Assembly: GCA_038062615.1 (NCBI GenBank)
Contig: JBBTWV010000001.1
Span: 1 to 6,492, forward strand
Reading direction: 5' to 3'
Source: JBBTWV01 sp038062615
GTDB lineage: Bacteria > Patescibacteriota > Gracilibacteria > UBA1369 > UM-FILTER-53-11
DNA length: 6,492 nt
Shown: piece by piece, positions 6,226 through 6,492 of the stretch
Layout: every line of letters starts with the position of its first letter
How positions within the stretch are numbered: position 1 is the first letter of the stretch
Program-made: the position numbers and the translations under genes
The notes under the pieces: model-generated
The model's database searches: none
The model's input: only the letters and a program-made list of their open reading frames with translations
What the model was told of the DNA's origin: nothing

Positions 6226-6492
6226 ATGGTTGATGTTTTGGCAGTTGTGGCACTGGTTTTGATGGTTGGTTTTGATCATGAACCAGGCCCATACACCATG
6301 AAACAATGGAAGAGTGATTGGACGCCGGCACCTTTTGTCGTGGAAGCCGGTAAGCCCACAAGCAAGAGTCGCATTAAAAAAATTGATGGAAATTCAGCGC
6401 TGGAAATCACCTACTCCAAAGGCAAATTTGGCGGGAATAGCACCGCTTTCTGGAATATCAAATTCCCACCACAAGAATGCGCGGTAGTTTCA
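6226..6492 (+). CDS. Partial gene: probable exported protein resembling polysaccharide lyase family 14
   Basis: The frame is open from ATG 6226 to the right edge (89 codons), so the 3' end is missing. An in-frame TAA at 6214-6216 makes this ATG the first possible ATG start. Residues 4-16 are strongly hydrophobic and suggest a signal peptide or anchor, but the usual Lys/Arg n-region is absent and Asp is at position 3. The following sequence has the pattern YTMKQWKSDW (23-32), then ALEITYSKGKFG (58-69), then an aromatic strand FWNIKFP (75-81). From family knowledge, this order (an LRV.YPKG..G strand, then an F-rich strand, then a charged strand) is typical of the jelly-roll beta-sandwich of polysaccharide lyase family 14 (alginate/glucuronan-type lyases) and related uncharacterised proteins. 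Catalytic residues would lie beyond the window, so neither activity nor substrate can be judged. It lies 18 bases after the protease gene on the same strand, consistent with co-transcription. Confidence 0.7.
   Translation, partial: MVDVLAVVALVLMVGFDHEPGPYTMKQWKSDWTPAPFVVEAGKPTSKSRIKKIDGNSALEITYSKGKFGGNSTAFWNIKFPPQECAVVS

Noticed and set aside
5923..6306. Antisense frame of 127 codons spanning the end of the protease and the start of the lyase-like gene
   Set aside because: It covers conserved Ig-like and lyase-like coding on the plus strand. The His/Arg-rich product resembles no protein I know.
1..6492. Alternative genetic code with TGA as glycine, as in Gracilibacteria
   Set aside because: TGA ends the protease gene (6205-6207) and the minus-strand gene (3485-3487) at sensible places. 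No open frame is interrupted by TGA in a conserved region.
1..6492. CRISPR arrays, tRNA or rRNA genes, insertion sequences, attachment sites
   Set aside because: I saw no spaced direct repeats, cloverleaf-like sequence, conserved rRNA segments, transposase motifs or terminal inverted repeats.

Overview
The window reads as bacterial chromosome with moderate base composition and tight gene packing. It holds four complete genes and one gene cut by the right edge. Two genes end in TGA and no frame needs TGA read as an amino acid, so the standard bacterial code fits and the Gracilibacteria/Absconditabacteria recoding (TGA as Gly) does not. Most starts lack a Shine-Dalgarno sequence. Several sit just downstream of a sigma70-type -10 box, which suggests leaderless or very short-leader mRNAs. 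Together with a long low-complexity orphan protein and the unrelated neighbours, this makes me lean towards a candidate-phyla (CPR-like, perhaps Peregrinibacteria) genome. That placement is inference; there is no rRNA or other marker gene here.

Layout. 1-117: a short upstream region with a good extended -10 promoter. 118-2853 (+): a 911-residue, apparently cytoplasmic, modular protein of unknown function with Ala/Pro-rich linkers, one TPR-like unit and what look like diverged copies of a small domain. 2892-3518 (+): a class-I glutamine amidotransferase of the TrpG/PabA family with a complete catalytic triad and no synthase partner in view. 3485-4135 (-): an unknown protein of about 216 residues, convergent with the amidotransferase gene and overlapping its 3' end by 34 bases. 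4133-4228: a compact divergent promoter region. 4228-6207 (+): a secreted subtilisin-like (S8) protease with three Ig/cadherin-like C-terminal domains. 6226-6492 (+): the first 89 codons of a probable exported protein resembling polysaccharide lyase family 14, 18 bases after the protease.

How the parts fit. The protease and the lyase-like gene look like a small co-directional unit for extracellular degradation of protein and polysaccharide. It is driven from a promoter placed back-to-back with that of the unknown minus-strand gene; the two share one palindromic -35 element. The amidotransferase and the 911-residue protein are adjacent and co-directional, but nothing in their sequences links them functionally.

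I do not see a CRISPR array, RNA gene, insertion sequence or clear intrinsic terminator, and no gene-free stretch exceeds 300 bases. I did not find convincing evidence of a complete new system. The points most worth a second look are the shared-element divergent promoter with an apparently leaderless gene, the repeat architecture of the 911-residue protein, and the altered catalytic-Asp motif of the protease.
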